Assembly (NCBI RefSeq): GCF_037975245.1
Contig: NC_092568.1
Location: 37,045,001-37,109,000 of the forward strand
Source of the DNA: Apostichopus japonicus
Lineage: Eukaryota; Echinodermata; Holothuroidea; Aspidochirotida; Stichopodidae
DNA length: 64,000 nucleotides
Direction: 5' to 3'
Shown: positions 1-10,869 of the stretch, piece by piece
Numbering within the stretch: the stretch's first letter is position 1
How the letters are laid out: every line of letters starts with the position of its first letter
Program-made: the position numbers and the translations under genes
Notes under the pieces: generated by a model
Database searches by the model: none
The model's input: only the letters and a program-made list of their open reading frames with translations
What the model was told of the DNA's origin: nothing

Positions 1-436
1 AGTTTTTTTTTTTTTTTTTTTTGGGGGGGGGCTTTTTCTGTCTTGGTGGTGATGATATATATAACAGTTGTTAAAGCAACACCAACTTTACATAGATTCA
101 TTAACACCCATGATGTTTCTACCTGTAATATTTGCAAACACGACCTCTACTAACAACAGGAAATAATGTAATTAATCAAATAGAAGGCAAACATTAACAA
201 TTGCATCACCGAGGGCTATTGGGGATGTAATGTTTAGACTTGTACATGGTATCTCCAAGAATGGACAAAACAATTCCTTAATAACTGCTCAAAACTTCAA
301 CCTCCCATCACCTGCTATCAAACATGGTACGACAATGTTTTCTGTTTGCAATCTCTTTAACAAATATAATTTCCCCGTTATAGTGACACAAGAGGGTCAG
401 TATATAACGCTACTAAACTGCTCCACTCTCGCTTAC

Positions 437-3400
437 CTGTAACAGATCATCGACATGGTAAATAGGATGAGTCTTCGGAACTCTGGCCACTGAGTTAGCA
501 AAGGGAAAGATGGCCTTTGAATTCCATGAACTCGAAGCTGATTTTTGAAGCCCGACTGAGTAGTAAATCTGAAAACAAAGGAAAATATTATGAAATAGAT
601 ACATGAATGATTGAAACAAAAACACAAAATATTTCCATATTCATAGTGCAGATAACTTATTATACATGGGGATGCATTGTCATGTTCGCCCAGATTTGAT
701 GTCAGTAAAAAACGTTTTAAACTTTTTTTTCCCAGTGAAAGAGGATCGAGGGAAGCAACCATTAAAGTACAAATTAATGTCCCATAAATAATTCATAGAT
801 TGAAATTAAATAATTCCAATAAAGTTTGTTGCCCAAGCTGAGGGTATTGCATATGAAAAACTCCAACTGAATGATTTCTGAAAGGAAGTGAGATTTTCTT
901 GTTTTTTTGCTTCATGTCAACTCTTAAAGAAAAGCAAATTGATGAAGTTTTCCAGTACAATTCTTATCCAAACAAAATGTTGTCTTTCACCAAGAAGAAA
1001 ATATTGCATCATTCATAAAACAAAAAAGGAATTTTTTCCTAACCAATTAACGCGATAATTTTCCCTGCCTGGACACGAACTGTCTCCATCAGCCCCATTT
1101 TCCATTCCATTCCATTTTCATCATTGAATAGTCATAAATTATTTCCAGTGTTGTAAATTTTATGAAACAATATTAACAATAATCCCTTATGTCAGTCTCC
1201 CCCCCCCCCAAATAATAAGTAAGAAAATGTATATAAAAAAATGAGACGAAGAATATTGAATTAACTCTTAATTAATTGCTATTATTGTCTTTGGTTCCTA
1301 TTAAATTATATTCTGTTAATTCTGATACAAAGGATTTTTTTAATTACAACTAAGGCTTTCCTCAATTTCTCTGTGCATATTTTCAGTCGGCTTAGAGCCA
1401 TATTTGACGTTTCGTTTTTTTCTCAAATTTGAAAATTGATAGATTGCTAGTATTTTCCGATGAAAGACTTTTAATGAGTAGCACGGTGACATTTGCGAGA
1501 GAAAGAACAAATATTCAACAATCGAAACAACAGAATATAGAAATTTTCATTAGAAATATGTCAAGTTTTGTGTAAAGTTTTTTTAATTAAATTTAGAAAC
1601 AGATCAAAACAAAGATAAATTATTTGCTATAATTCATGTTGTTTTGCAGATTGTTTGATTTTTGAACTGCCATGAATCATGAATAGTTTATAACAGGCTT
1701 AAATAATGTTACTATACGATATGGGAAAGCTTCTCTTTAACATATGTACTGTAAGCAGTTGGATAAAAGGGCCAGTTATAGGCAAGCATTCAGCAGGTAT
1801 ATACTATGTAATCATCAGTTATAGGGTGGCGGGGCAAATTTTAAATATTTTTTTCTTGTTGGCCGGGGGGGGGGGGGCGTGCAGGAGATGCTCAGGGACG
1901 GGTGGACGGATATATCAGCAGGCTGTTAGTTTGCTTGAAAAACAATACTCAAGGAAGAATCAAGTTCTCTTAATTAACTCACCTCTCGTTTTTTGTCGCT
2001 AAGTACATCAAATTGACAACCTGTTGCGTCGATCCACTGTCTGACTCCATCAGGTGTACCAAAGGATATGAAGATTACCTTACAGTTGAGTCCTTTGAGC
2101 ACATCTGCCTGCTCCTGTAGAGCAGACAGGTGCTGACGTCACGAGGGTCATTGAGAATGCCGGAGAAGGACTAAGAGGATGCTATTCTCCCCTGTCAGGA
2201 AGTCGGACAGAGTGGTTTGTCTGGAACAAGAGATAGTTATTCCCAGTTAAACACTCCTTTCTGCGCCATGCCTCGCTCGTTTCAGATTAAGTTTTCATTT
2301 TCCAATTTATTTTTCATTTTGAGCTGAACATGCAATTTTAAAGTGGCCGATTGAATCTGCTCGACAAGTTTTCCAAACCTACTAAGAACTTTATTTAATG
2401 TAATGTTATTTGCAATAAAAGAACTAACTAACTTTCCTAGGTTTTCTTCACGAAATGAAAAGATAGCGGTGAGTAATATATGACTTCAATTCGATCCACA
2501 ACATTTTCAAGCCTAGATACTTTACATATATTATTCAACACATTTATAAAAGCATATGAAAAAATCAGTTCTTTCAACTTTTATTTCATATTTAACTTTA
2601 AAATGAAACTTGACTTTTTTAAATCAATGTCCAATACTGTTATAGAATCTTTTCATAAGAAAATATTGATTGTTTTCTATGAAATCAGCTCATAAAGCTC
2701 CTTTAAGAATTGACTGACCAGGCCCCTCGTGGTAAGACAAGCAAATATTGGCTAAGTTGCTGAATTTTTAAGCCAATTGCATTGTTCTGACTAGAGCTGG
2801 TCTGAATGATAAATACTTGGTCTCATTATTAAAAGGACATTTAACTATAAATGAAGCGCCTGCCATTAACTTAATACATCAATCCATAATATATACAGTG
2901 ATGTACTGTCATGTATGTGATTACAAATTAGAATGTGAATTTGTGAGCATACAAATTCATGAAATTCTATTTTCTATCTTAAATAGTATTCAAATCAATC
3001 TTGACAAATGCATTTGTCTATAAACACTCCACACTTTGGAAACAGCTTTACAAATTGCATTCATCATCCAGGACTTACTTCAAGGCATTAAAGTCAGGTA
3101 CGTAGCCAGCCTTGTTCATGTGAGGTGACAAAGCCAATTGTCTATACACGTTTTAATATTATCATAATATTTGCTTTTTATATAGCGCTTTATACCAGCG
3201 ATAGGTCTCAAAGCGCTTTACAGACGTTATATCACCCCTGGTCAATGATAACCTGTCCAGAGACAATCCCGCCAGTCGGCAGCAGTTATATACTGCGCCC
3301 AATGACAAGTTACCTTACAGGTACCCATTTAACCCCTGGGTGGAGAGAGGCAAATGAGATAAAGCATCTTGCCCAAGGACACAACGTAATGAACTAGACA

Positions 3401-6279
3401 GGAATCGAACCAGCAATCCTTGGATCACGAGTCCGACGCCTTAGCCAATTGGCCACCACGCTCTCTCATGACTCTTACAGACTGAACATCTGTAAGACTA
3501 CCTTTGACAAGTATGTACTCTATCAGTACTGTGAGACTTGCCACTTGGTATTACGTTTGAGATTAACCATAAATAACATGTATGCCTGCTGCATGTCAGA
3601 CTAGGTGACAAACAATAACTGACCACGACGAAATTCATTCCGTTTTCAATTAGATCCTGTCCTCCATAAACCAAAATATCCCAAAAGTATGAAATGAATT
3701 ACTTTTCTGTCCGACCATCAACAAGGATCACATCAACTGGGGCTCTGGAGCCCACTTTCGGCTCAGTTACCGCTGAAGGATTTCTCACCATCCTCTGATC
3801 ACAGTTTAGCAATGATTCATCCCATTCATCCTGAAAAGAAGATGATTTTTAGTTGCCTTGTAAAGATAATTATAAATAATATTTACATAGTGTGATGAAA
3901 GCATGTTAAAGAAACATCGGCACAGAATAAGGCTGTTTTTCTTCTTTAGGATGCAAATGAAAGGGATCAGTAACCATTAGTCATGGTTACCACGCTTCTA
4001 AACAAAGGAAATTCCAGATTTGTTTGAGACCAAAGCATGTTTTACGATTTTTTCCTTCATGACCTACAAACTTTTGAGGACCTTAAGTTTAGGCTGCCAT
4101 GTGTAATAATCCTAACGATTGCAGCTCTTGCGAAATGAATGCTGCCCCACTGACTTTTGGTCGGAGGATGTTGAAAAAGCCACGAAGCCCAACATGGCAT
4201 GCCATATTCTTACCTTTGCCATCTCTAAAATGAAGGCTGCGACGGAAATTTGCAACTTGCAGATGACAATAAATTATTTTTTTCCGTATTTCTTTGATGT
4301 TATAGCCCTGCGCTGAGTGACAAGGAGCCTATCATATTTTGCACTATTGCTGTGTTACTCTATGCTGAACTTCCCTGTATTAACTTCCACTACTTTACCT
4401 TGCAATCATCCAATTGTTCTGATTTGAGACACACTATACCATACCCGATACTGCACTACTGGGGCATGGTCTCTGGATTGTATAGTCTCAAACATTTATG
4501 TACTGTTCTGAACCATTCTGCAAAATGGTCTGCACCTTATGCAGTATAATGATCTGCGATGTACTGCGGTTTCTCACACTATTCTGCACTGTTTTGAACT
4601 ACCCTGCCAATGTTCTTCAACTCACCGACCATGCGTTTTAATGCAATGCGCTTCACTGAATTTCCATGAACAAGTTCACGTCAGTACAGTAGTTGCTAGT
4701 GGTGTTAAAAGCAACATGTAACCAACAGCATGTAAGCTAAGTATGTATCAAGTAATGACAATGCTTTGTAATATCCCTGCTCTTCGGGGAATAAACCTAT
4801 CCTGCACTATACTGCCTAACCCTACACTGCCTCTGAGTAACTGAATTTACTTTCTGACCCTGTAGGTGTCCTATTCCACCCGTAGTATTCTGTTATGTAT
4901 GTTTCTTTGCTGTCCTAGCTGCAATGTTCTGCCCTGCAATACCTTAATATACCAGGGGTTTTCGATTCAATTTATACGAGAGCCGGAGAGAACATTGGTG
5001 GTAGCAAAGAGGGAAAGAGTACTAAGATCTCACTATATCTAGATTGAACAATGAGCAGACTAGGCCAGTAGGTTCCCTAGGCCTATGATCTTGAGGGCCT
5101 GTCCATCTGATTAGGGCAAGATTCTTGGTTGAAATCTATTGTAGGCTACACTTGGCCCACATGCCATCTCTTGAGAACCCACACCAGATACCCTTTCCTT
5201 TCCCTTTTTGTGTTGTGCCTTTTGCAAAAATTTCTAAGAAACAGTATCTTGGTTTGCCATGTTGATTCCACTCATCATTCATGATTATTCTTTAAGCAAA
5301 CTGATACAATTATATTGGTCTCATGGTGAGTGTGTCCTTGTGTGGTTAGTTTCTGTTCTTTTAATATGTTAATAAAGTACTTGGAATATAATACCCTTTC
5401 TATAACATTTAATACACCATACATGGTAAACCTTACACATTCTTGATGAAAGTACTTTACCTCCAACTCTAGCAGTTCATCAAAGCAATCTCGTACATCG
5501 GGATCACGAGAAAACTTCTCAAACAATGATTCATAGGCACTTCTGGTTCCAACTTTCAAACTGGAATAAAGAGAAACTTAATGAATTACTATCATGGGAG
5601 AGCTTAATTCTGATATTTGGTAAATTACCAAATTCCGGTAGTGGTACACAACTGTTACGCCCCTGCCCCTCCAAAGAAAGTACAAGGGGCACTATAGTTT
5701 CTTACATAGTGAAATATTAAAGTGTTGTTTGTCATCACACAATATCATTATATTTATGCCCACATGTAACAACTGTATTCCACGTTTGGATATTATCTGT
5801 GGAGTTTTTACAAATATAAATATATAAAAATAACCTTTTTTCGCCTAAATGGTCCCAAAAATATTCAGCCCAAACAAAAGTAGGTTCAAATACCTATATC
5901 CCCCCCCCCCCCTACAGATTGAACCCAAAAAATGTCAACCCAAATGATCCCAAAAATATTGGGTCCCACAAATTCGGGCCGAAACAGTGTGTCCCAAAGT
6001 GCATTTGAGGTGAAATAAACTTTGCCCTCCCATCAACCCAAGCAATATCCTCCTCCTTTGACAATGAAACTCACTCCCTGAAGACAGTTGCATATGCCCT
6101 GATTAGTGGACCACCAGTGGAACCGATGAGGTCATTGAAATCTGTAAGAGATAGATACAGTAGTTAGGTCACAAACAGATCACGCATGATAAAACCGATA
6201 CAGGGTTACAGTACCTCTACAAATCATGTGTAGAGAGTTTTAGTCATAGTTATATATACAGTTATAGTAATATAGTTAC

Positions 6280-6329
<50 letters not shown>

Positions 6330-7956
6330 ATATATATATCTAATATATATCTAATATATAGCTATATATAGTTATATATATAGCTATATATAGTTATATA
6401 TATAGTTATATAGGTCACAAGGTAACATTCCTGTCCAGGGACTGACAGACCTCCTGGAAGTGGGAGGTCTCAGGAGTAGAGTGGGGTAGGGCTAAAGGAT
6501 ATATAGATTAGAAATATCCGGTTTAGCAGGATTTTTCAGAGGTAAGGTGACCCTTTTATAAAGATTTCCAAGGTTACATAAAAACCAAGAATCTCCCCAA
6601 ATCTTTCTTGTGATAGATATGTATAGTCATTTTCAAATCCCCCCCAACCCCGGGCGCAAATAGGAGAAAGTGTAAAACAACATTGTTTTAACACAATTAT
6701 ATTTGAAGAGTCAGGTAATTGTACTGGATACATAACTTATATTTATTGAAACATTAACATTAATAATTAATTTAGACACATTTAGGCGTAACAGTTACAT
6801 TTACATCTTGAGTAAATTTCATTCTAGCGTACACTTAGTCAATAGCCAATACGTAGCCAATAAATAAAGCACCAATTTCCACCGAGATAAATGTAATATG
6901 TGGGCAAGTTAAATTTTGCAAGTCATTTAAGAATGTTTGCATTGCTGTAATGTGGTAATAAATATTAATAATTAATTTAGACACACCTCTGTGATTGCCT
7001 TTTCAAAAGGTATACTTATTGTAGGCGCAACAGTTACAACTGTATACATCTTAAGTAAAGTTCATTCCAGCGAACGCTTAGTCAATAGCCAATAGACAAG
7101 CCAATAGATAAACAGCATTTTCCACCGAGATAAACGTAATATGTGGCAAGCTAAATTTTGCAAGTCATTGAAGAGTGTTTGCAATGCTGTACTGTGGAAG
7201 TCCAACCAAAAATATATTTATATAATATTAACCAGGCGGCAAAAAGGAAAAAATATCAGTAATTTCCAAGACTTTTTTACAAATGTACTTCTGCTTGTTC
7301 ACCCGAAATAGCTCTTGTAATATAAGTGTTCTGCTTCCTATCATGAGATAACATGTTTGAAAGGTGTTCAGAGTTTGACTGCTAGTGACCAAGATGATAT
7401 TTGACCTCCATCAAAAAACAATTCAGTTTTTCTATTCAATGTCACGAATCCGCATTCCAAGTATAAAAAATATCCATGCTTCCTAACTTGACATATTGTG
7501 TTTACATTGTTTTCATTTTTTTACCTCTGGCGACCTCAGATGACCTTTGATCTCCAAAAAAACAATCGGTCGTTCTTTTGTCATCGAAACCAATAAATGG
7601 TGATATCCAAAGAAAGTAGCTTAGGCCTGTGGTTGAACTACTGGGCAGAGAAGTGCAAATATTCTATTAATGAAAAGTGATGACGACTGGGTAGGACTAC
7701 GAGTTGTAGGAAATATTAATCTTACGCCTATAGTGAATACGGTCAAACATTTGACCTATGCCTAGGTCATTGGTAATAATCGGTATTAATAAAAAGGGTA
7801 AAAAAGTATACTGACGGCACTCTCCATACCCTTTTCTTTTTCTTCTTTATTTCGTTGGCTCCCATCTTGTAAAGTTGACTTCAATGTTTGAAATGAATCA
7901 AGGAGTTGTGCTTTATCAACATCGGTCGAAGCTGATGCTCCGTCAACCTGAGCCAT
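437..7956 (-). CDS. SELENOL: Selenoprotein L-like protein, copy A (U-x-x-U redox protein; last exon off-window)
   Basis: Coding exons in transcript order are 7956-7812, 6141-6075, 5560-5461, 3830-3703, 2220-1983 and 568-437, totalling 810 nt or 270 codons with the frame kept at every junction. All use GT-AG sites (donors GTATAC, GTGAGT, GTAAAG, GTAATT, GTGAGT, GTAAGC). The start is the ATG at 7956, giving MAQVDGASAS. The C-terminal half is an AhpC/TSA-like thioredoxin fold of the PRXL2 type: LLVLLRHSQ, then UGA-P-S-UGA at codons 171 and 174, then RQHLSALQ, VIFISFG and a DVLSDKKREIYYSVGL segment. Two Sec codons spaced U-x-x-U are the hallmark of selenoprotein L, thought to form a diselenide bond in thiol/selenol redox chemistry. 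The N-terminal 150 residues are a helical extension I do not recognise. The terminal exon and SECIS would lie left of position 1. Family assignment is recognition of motif and fold, not a search. Confidence 0.85.
569..1982. other. Intron of SELENOL copy A
   Basis: Intron between the exons at 2220-1983 and 568-437. It contains AT-rich sequence with poly-C (about 1200) and poly-G (about 1864) runs that differ in length between the two copies. No coding, RNA or mobile feature was recognised. The open frame at 1706-2002 is intronic on the opposite strand. Confidence 0.6.
1983..2220 (-). CDS. SELENOL: Sec-encoding exon of SELENOL copy A (two in-frame UGA codons)
   Basis: The exon follows an acceptor with a C/T-rich tract ending TTGTTCCAG and ends at donor GTGAGT. 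Entering in phase 2 from the previous exon, the only frame that stays open on both sides contains TGA at 2150-2148 and TGA at 2141-2139, separated by CCC TCG. Both flanks continue the conserved fold: SILLVLLRHSQ before, RQHLSALQEQADVLKG after. Any frame avoiding the TGAs destroys the match to the peroxiredoxin-like fold. The same exon in copy B keeps both TGAs, so they are not sequencing errors. Confidence 0.88.
3155..3466 (-). mobile_element. tRNA-derived SINE, present only in copy A
   Basis: On the minus strand a tRNA-like head holds an A-box region (GTGGCCAATTGGCTAAGGCG) and a perfect B box (GGTTCGATTCC). The tail carries the AAAGCGCTATATAAA-type 3' motif widespread in marine invertebrate SINEs, followed by an AT-rich end. 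The equivalent place in copy B (about 19,970-20,230) has a different, shorter sequence, so this SINE arrived after duplication or replaced deleted sequence. It sits in the intron between the exons at 3703 and 2220. Confidence 0.8.
4214..4255 (-). CDS. SELENOL: Possible extra 42-nt exon of SELENOL copy A
   Basis: This segment lies between the exons at 5461 and 3830, both of which meet in phase 0. It ends at a strong donor (GTAAGA) and would start after CTGCAAG. It adds 14 residues (LQISVAAFILEMAK) without changing the frame and gives a continuous helical peptide. The acceptor is weak and, in copy B (20940-20981), the AG is AT. It may be a real exon, a skipped cassette, or chance; the gene model reads through without it. 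Confidence 0.35.
6276..6415. repeat. (TA)n microsatellite in SELENOL copy A intron
   Basis: Long runs of TA with ATATAGT/ATATAGCT interruptions, shared with a shorter, differently arranged tract in copy B at 23,370-23,460. Confidence 0.9.
6740..7200. repeat. Two-unit tandem repeat of about 205-240 bp in the first intron, copy A
   Basis: The block starting near AATTTAGACACA recurs 205 bp later with shared landmarks (GTCAATAGCCAATA, CCACCGAGATAAA, GCAAGTCATT). The same two-unit array is in copy B at about 23,925-24,400, where the first unit is longer, so the array predates the segmental duplication. Confidence 0.75.
7375..7600. repeat. Partial TGACCTTTGACC-type repeat, copy A
   Basis: Shares TTTGACCTCCATCAAAAA, CGCATTCCAAGTATAAAAAA and GACCTTTGATCTCC landmarks with the family at 15,380. 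Present in both duplication copies. Confidence 0.55.
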
Positions 7957-8865
7957 GTTAATTTACTACCCAGATACAGGCAGCTGTTTTCTCATTCGTG
8001 ATAGTTCACAATAAGGACTGACACTGCTGTCCTGGTTTTCTGTTTGTACGTTGCTACCTAGAGAATGAAAGAACCAATGACTCACGTATTTAGATGTTAG
8101 TCAACCGTGACTAATCAGCCGATACATGTACATGGTATCAACTTAACTTCATAAAACACTTAAGTTACACATATCTGATGCACTGTGATCATTGCCCTGA
8201 ACAAAGTTCAAGAAACCAAAAACCTCGTTTAATTTTTCGAAATTGAAACATATTCTTAACCCAGGTATAAAGAAACGAATTGAGTCAGGAACATCCAGCG
8301 GAGGAAAACGCTGGGAGAAAGGTGGACTTGGGAGGTGGGATGGGGTTGGCTGTTATTAGTCCCAAATATGGCGACACAACTATAGGTCATTGAAAGAGAC
8401 AAAATTCGGCCTAATTCTGACAAAAACAGCCACTGAATTCATATTTCCAGAAATAAATAATAATAAGTAACCCACGCACACTTCACCCCACTAATATCCA
8501 ATGGAACAGTAGCTCGGAGTTACTCGGGTTACATGAATCATGCAATCACTCGACCATGGCCCTATGCATGCCTTCTTACTCTAACAGTAGGCTTCTCGTA
8601 CACTCACTAAACCTAGACACAACGTCTGCTAGAACAGCTTCCACAATGAATGATCGGTACTTGAATGGTGATCCGTTGTGCTGACTACATAATGTGCCGA
8701 AGCAACCAAATTATTCGACATGAATTAATCAACACTTGAACATGCAACAGTAGGTCTTCTGTTCCACCTTGCGCTGTCATACTGTTTTAACAATAGTTAA
8801 ACACCAACCAGCACTAGGAACGCTCCCTCCAGGACTCCAGAGAGAGTGGAACCGAGTCCTACACA
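7957..8865. other. 5' flank of SELENOL copy A
   Basis: Contains the 5' UTR and promoter region of the minus-strand gene. I see no convincing TATA box or initiator. The stretch is retained almost intact in copy B (25,156-26,074). No coding feature is supported. Confidence 0.5.
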
Positions 8866-9695
8866 CAGGGGCGGACTGGGTCTTAAAACCGGCCCGGGCA
8901 TTTTTCACCTCGACCGGCCCATTATTCATTGATATGTTACTAATTACTAGTGACCTCCGTCCTGGGGGAGGGGTCTAAGGGGAGGGGTGCCCCTTCCCCA
9001 TTGAGATTGTTTTGAAGTTAAGGCATACCTAGATTCAAAATGGTGCTATATTTCTCAATTTTTTAGGTTATACAATTATCCTTTAAAAAAGACCCAAACA
9101 TAATTCCAGAAGCAACACTCGATTAAACTGAGGAAAGTTTAAAACAAGCATTTTGTGACAACTTGCTTGAAAAAATTGAAAAACACCTAAATAAAATCCA
9201 CTAAAACATATATGCTTAATAACACGAGCACATGTCATGTCTACGAGAGTAGACTGCTTCTGGCAGCCACACCATCAATAATAATGTTAGTGTCAAGGTT
9301 GGCCAAGATCCTTTTTATTCCACAGACATCAACATGAACGCCTCAAGATGTTCTTGTGTCATTGTACTTCTCAACGGTGTTTTATTCTCTTCAAGGCAGA
9401 GAAAGAACGTTCACATGCCACTTGTGACACCGGTAGCGTTACCAGCAGATTGAAGGCAAGCCCAATGCTCTTGTAAGCATCGGTGAAAAGGTTCAACTTG
9501 AGGAGCACCTTGTAGCAGCAGAGATCGAGGACAGTCTGTACATGACTAATTCCCACAGTTAAAAATGTATTTCTACACAGCCCGTCTGTGTTCTATTAAC
9601 TACTGTGAAAATGGGCTGTCAATTTTACCAGGCTCCCCAGCCCAACGGGCCACCGGGCATTGCCCAAGTGCCCGTGTGGCGAGTCCGCCACTGCG
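8866..9695 (-). mobile_element. hAT-like DNA transposon remnant, copy A
   Basis: The left terminus CAGGGGCGGACTGG and the inverse of the right terminus, CAGTGGCGGACT, form imperfect inverted repeats of a common hAT type. Left and right flanks share CTACACA, consistent with an 8-bp target duplication changed at one position. Inside, on the minus strand, lies the C-terminal piece of a hAT transposase. The element is far shorter than an autonomous hAT, so it is a deletion derivative. Confidence 0.7.
9330..9556 (-). pseudogene. hAT transposase C-terminal (dimerisation) domain fragment, copy A
   Basis: The frame at 9556-9371 reads LLVTLPVSQVACERSFSALK followed by RIKHR, the conserved hAT C-terminal dimerisation motif (S..ERSFS.LKRIK..LR). 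One base is missing just after RIKHR; the next frame continues LRSTMTQEHLEAFMLMSVE and then a stop. There is no DDE catalytic region, so this is a relic. It is read in the opposite direction to the adjoining Penelope-like relic. Confidence 0.8.
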
Positions 9696-10862
9696 GCTAC
9701 ACAGCACCTCCATCCGTCTCATCAACATCTACAGCACCATTAAATTCACCTCTGAGTACTCTCACCAACATTTTAACTTCCTCGATGTGACTGTTCGCAA
9801 GGAGCACGGTTCTCTCTCTATTGACATATACACCAAGCCCACAGACACCCACCAGTATCTCCATTCTTCTAGCTGCCATCCCCGCCACTGCAAGTCTGGG
9901 ATTGCCGTACAGTCAAGCACTTCGTCTTCTTCGCATCTGCTCTAACAATTCCTATTTCATTCGCCATACAGATGTTTAGGAAAAACACCTTACTGCCAGG
10001 GGCCATAGTGCCAGAAGAGTGCGTGAAGCCATTCAAAGAGTTCGCTCCCTATCCAGATCATCTACATTGGCAGTGAAGGACAAAAAGATGCATCGTCTGC
10101 AGCCACCACATTATGGAATCCAATTCCATCACCAGCCACAGCACCCAACTCACACACAAGACTAAGGGTCACATCACTTGCACAACCTCTTTTGTCATAT
10201 ACCTCATTTCTTGTAGAGTTTGTGGCATCTAGTATGTTGGTGAAACCAAAACCATTCTTAAGAAGTGGTTACGTGGTCACAGGTCCACAGTCAATACCAT
10301 GAAGACTGAGACCTTGGAGAACACTTTAACCTTCCCAACCATATCATTAATGACATGTACCTACAGGGGATTGAATCCTTAGGTAGCCGTCCTGACCTAG
10401 CACCAATCAGTAGAGAGAGACTCTGGATGCAACGCCTTCGCACCATTCAACCTCATGGGCTCATCATTCAGGAAGGACATGGCAAACCTTTCTTCTGCTC
10501 CCCCCTAAATCTCCTCTTATTCCCCCTGCCACCCCTCTTCTCATAGCTCTCTTCCACCCCTCCCCCTTTTCCCCCCTCCAAAACTTTCTGTTTTTGTCCT
10601 TCTCTAGTTTATTCCCTACCCTCTTCCCTTAATCCTCTCCTTGTCCCCCTACAGTTTATCTCCGACCTTTCCTCTTCCCCATGTTGGTTTCTTTCTTCTC
10701 TCCATCCCCTGTCTACTAATCCTCTTACATCTAACTCTTTGTATGCACCCTGCTCATTAGCCTGTCTGTATTCTGTCCATGTATTTGTCACCTATGTTAC
10801 TTGTCATTCAGCCTCTGAAGAAGATCCTGGTAGGATCGAAACGTCAGTCCAACTTACGTTTA
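9696..10862 (+). pseudogene. Penelope-like retroelement relic, copy A (GIY-YIG part)
   Basis: The coding trace starts at IKFTSEYSHQHFNFLDVTV, followed by SIDIYTKPTDTHQYLHSSS, which is the C-terminal edge of the Penelope-like reverse transcriptase domain. It continues through frameshifts to LRLRRICSNN. Around 10,185-10,330 a GIY-YIG endonuclease segment is recognisable (SFVIYLISCRVCG, a stop in place of one residue, YVGET). The end is HFNLPNHIINDMYLQGIE and ERLWMQRLRTIQPHGL. The core of the reverse transcriptase is missing, so the element is 5' truncated, starting at the edge of the hAT-like remnant, and not functional. Confidence 0.8.
10815..10861 (+). ncRNA. Hammerhead-like motif at 3' end of Penelope-like relic, copy A
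   Basis: CTGAAGA, then an A, a perfect 5-bp hairpin GATCC-TGGTA-GGATC, then GAAAC. This is the order of the hammerhead core (CUGANGA, stem II, GAAA), and ACGT...ACGT after it could make a short stem III. Penelope-like elements are known to carry minimal type I hammerheads. Two problems exist: one extra A before stem II, and no pairing for stem I at the expected bases. It is conserved exactly in copy B. It may be degenerate or only similar. Confidence 0.35.
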
Positions 10863-10869
10863 CACATAA

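Noticed and set aside
2719-2759. Exon-like segment with good acceptor and donor, reading QLSQYLLVLPRGA on the minus strand
   Set aside because: It resembles the strand before the redox motif, but the UGA-containing exon at 1983-2220 fits the fold and phase exactly, and this segment is absent from copy B.
3078-3112. Minus-strand MNKAGYVPDFNALK with a GTAAGT donor, first thought to be an exon
   Set aside because: It overlaps a mobile-element end (CAGGTACGTAGCCAG), no phase connects it to the neighbouring exons, and copy B has an altered donor.
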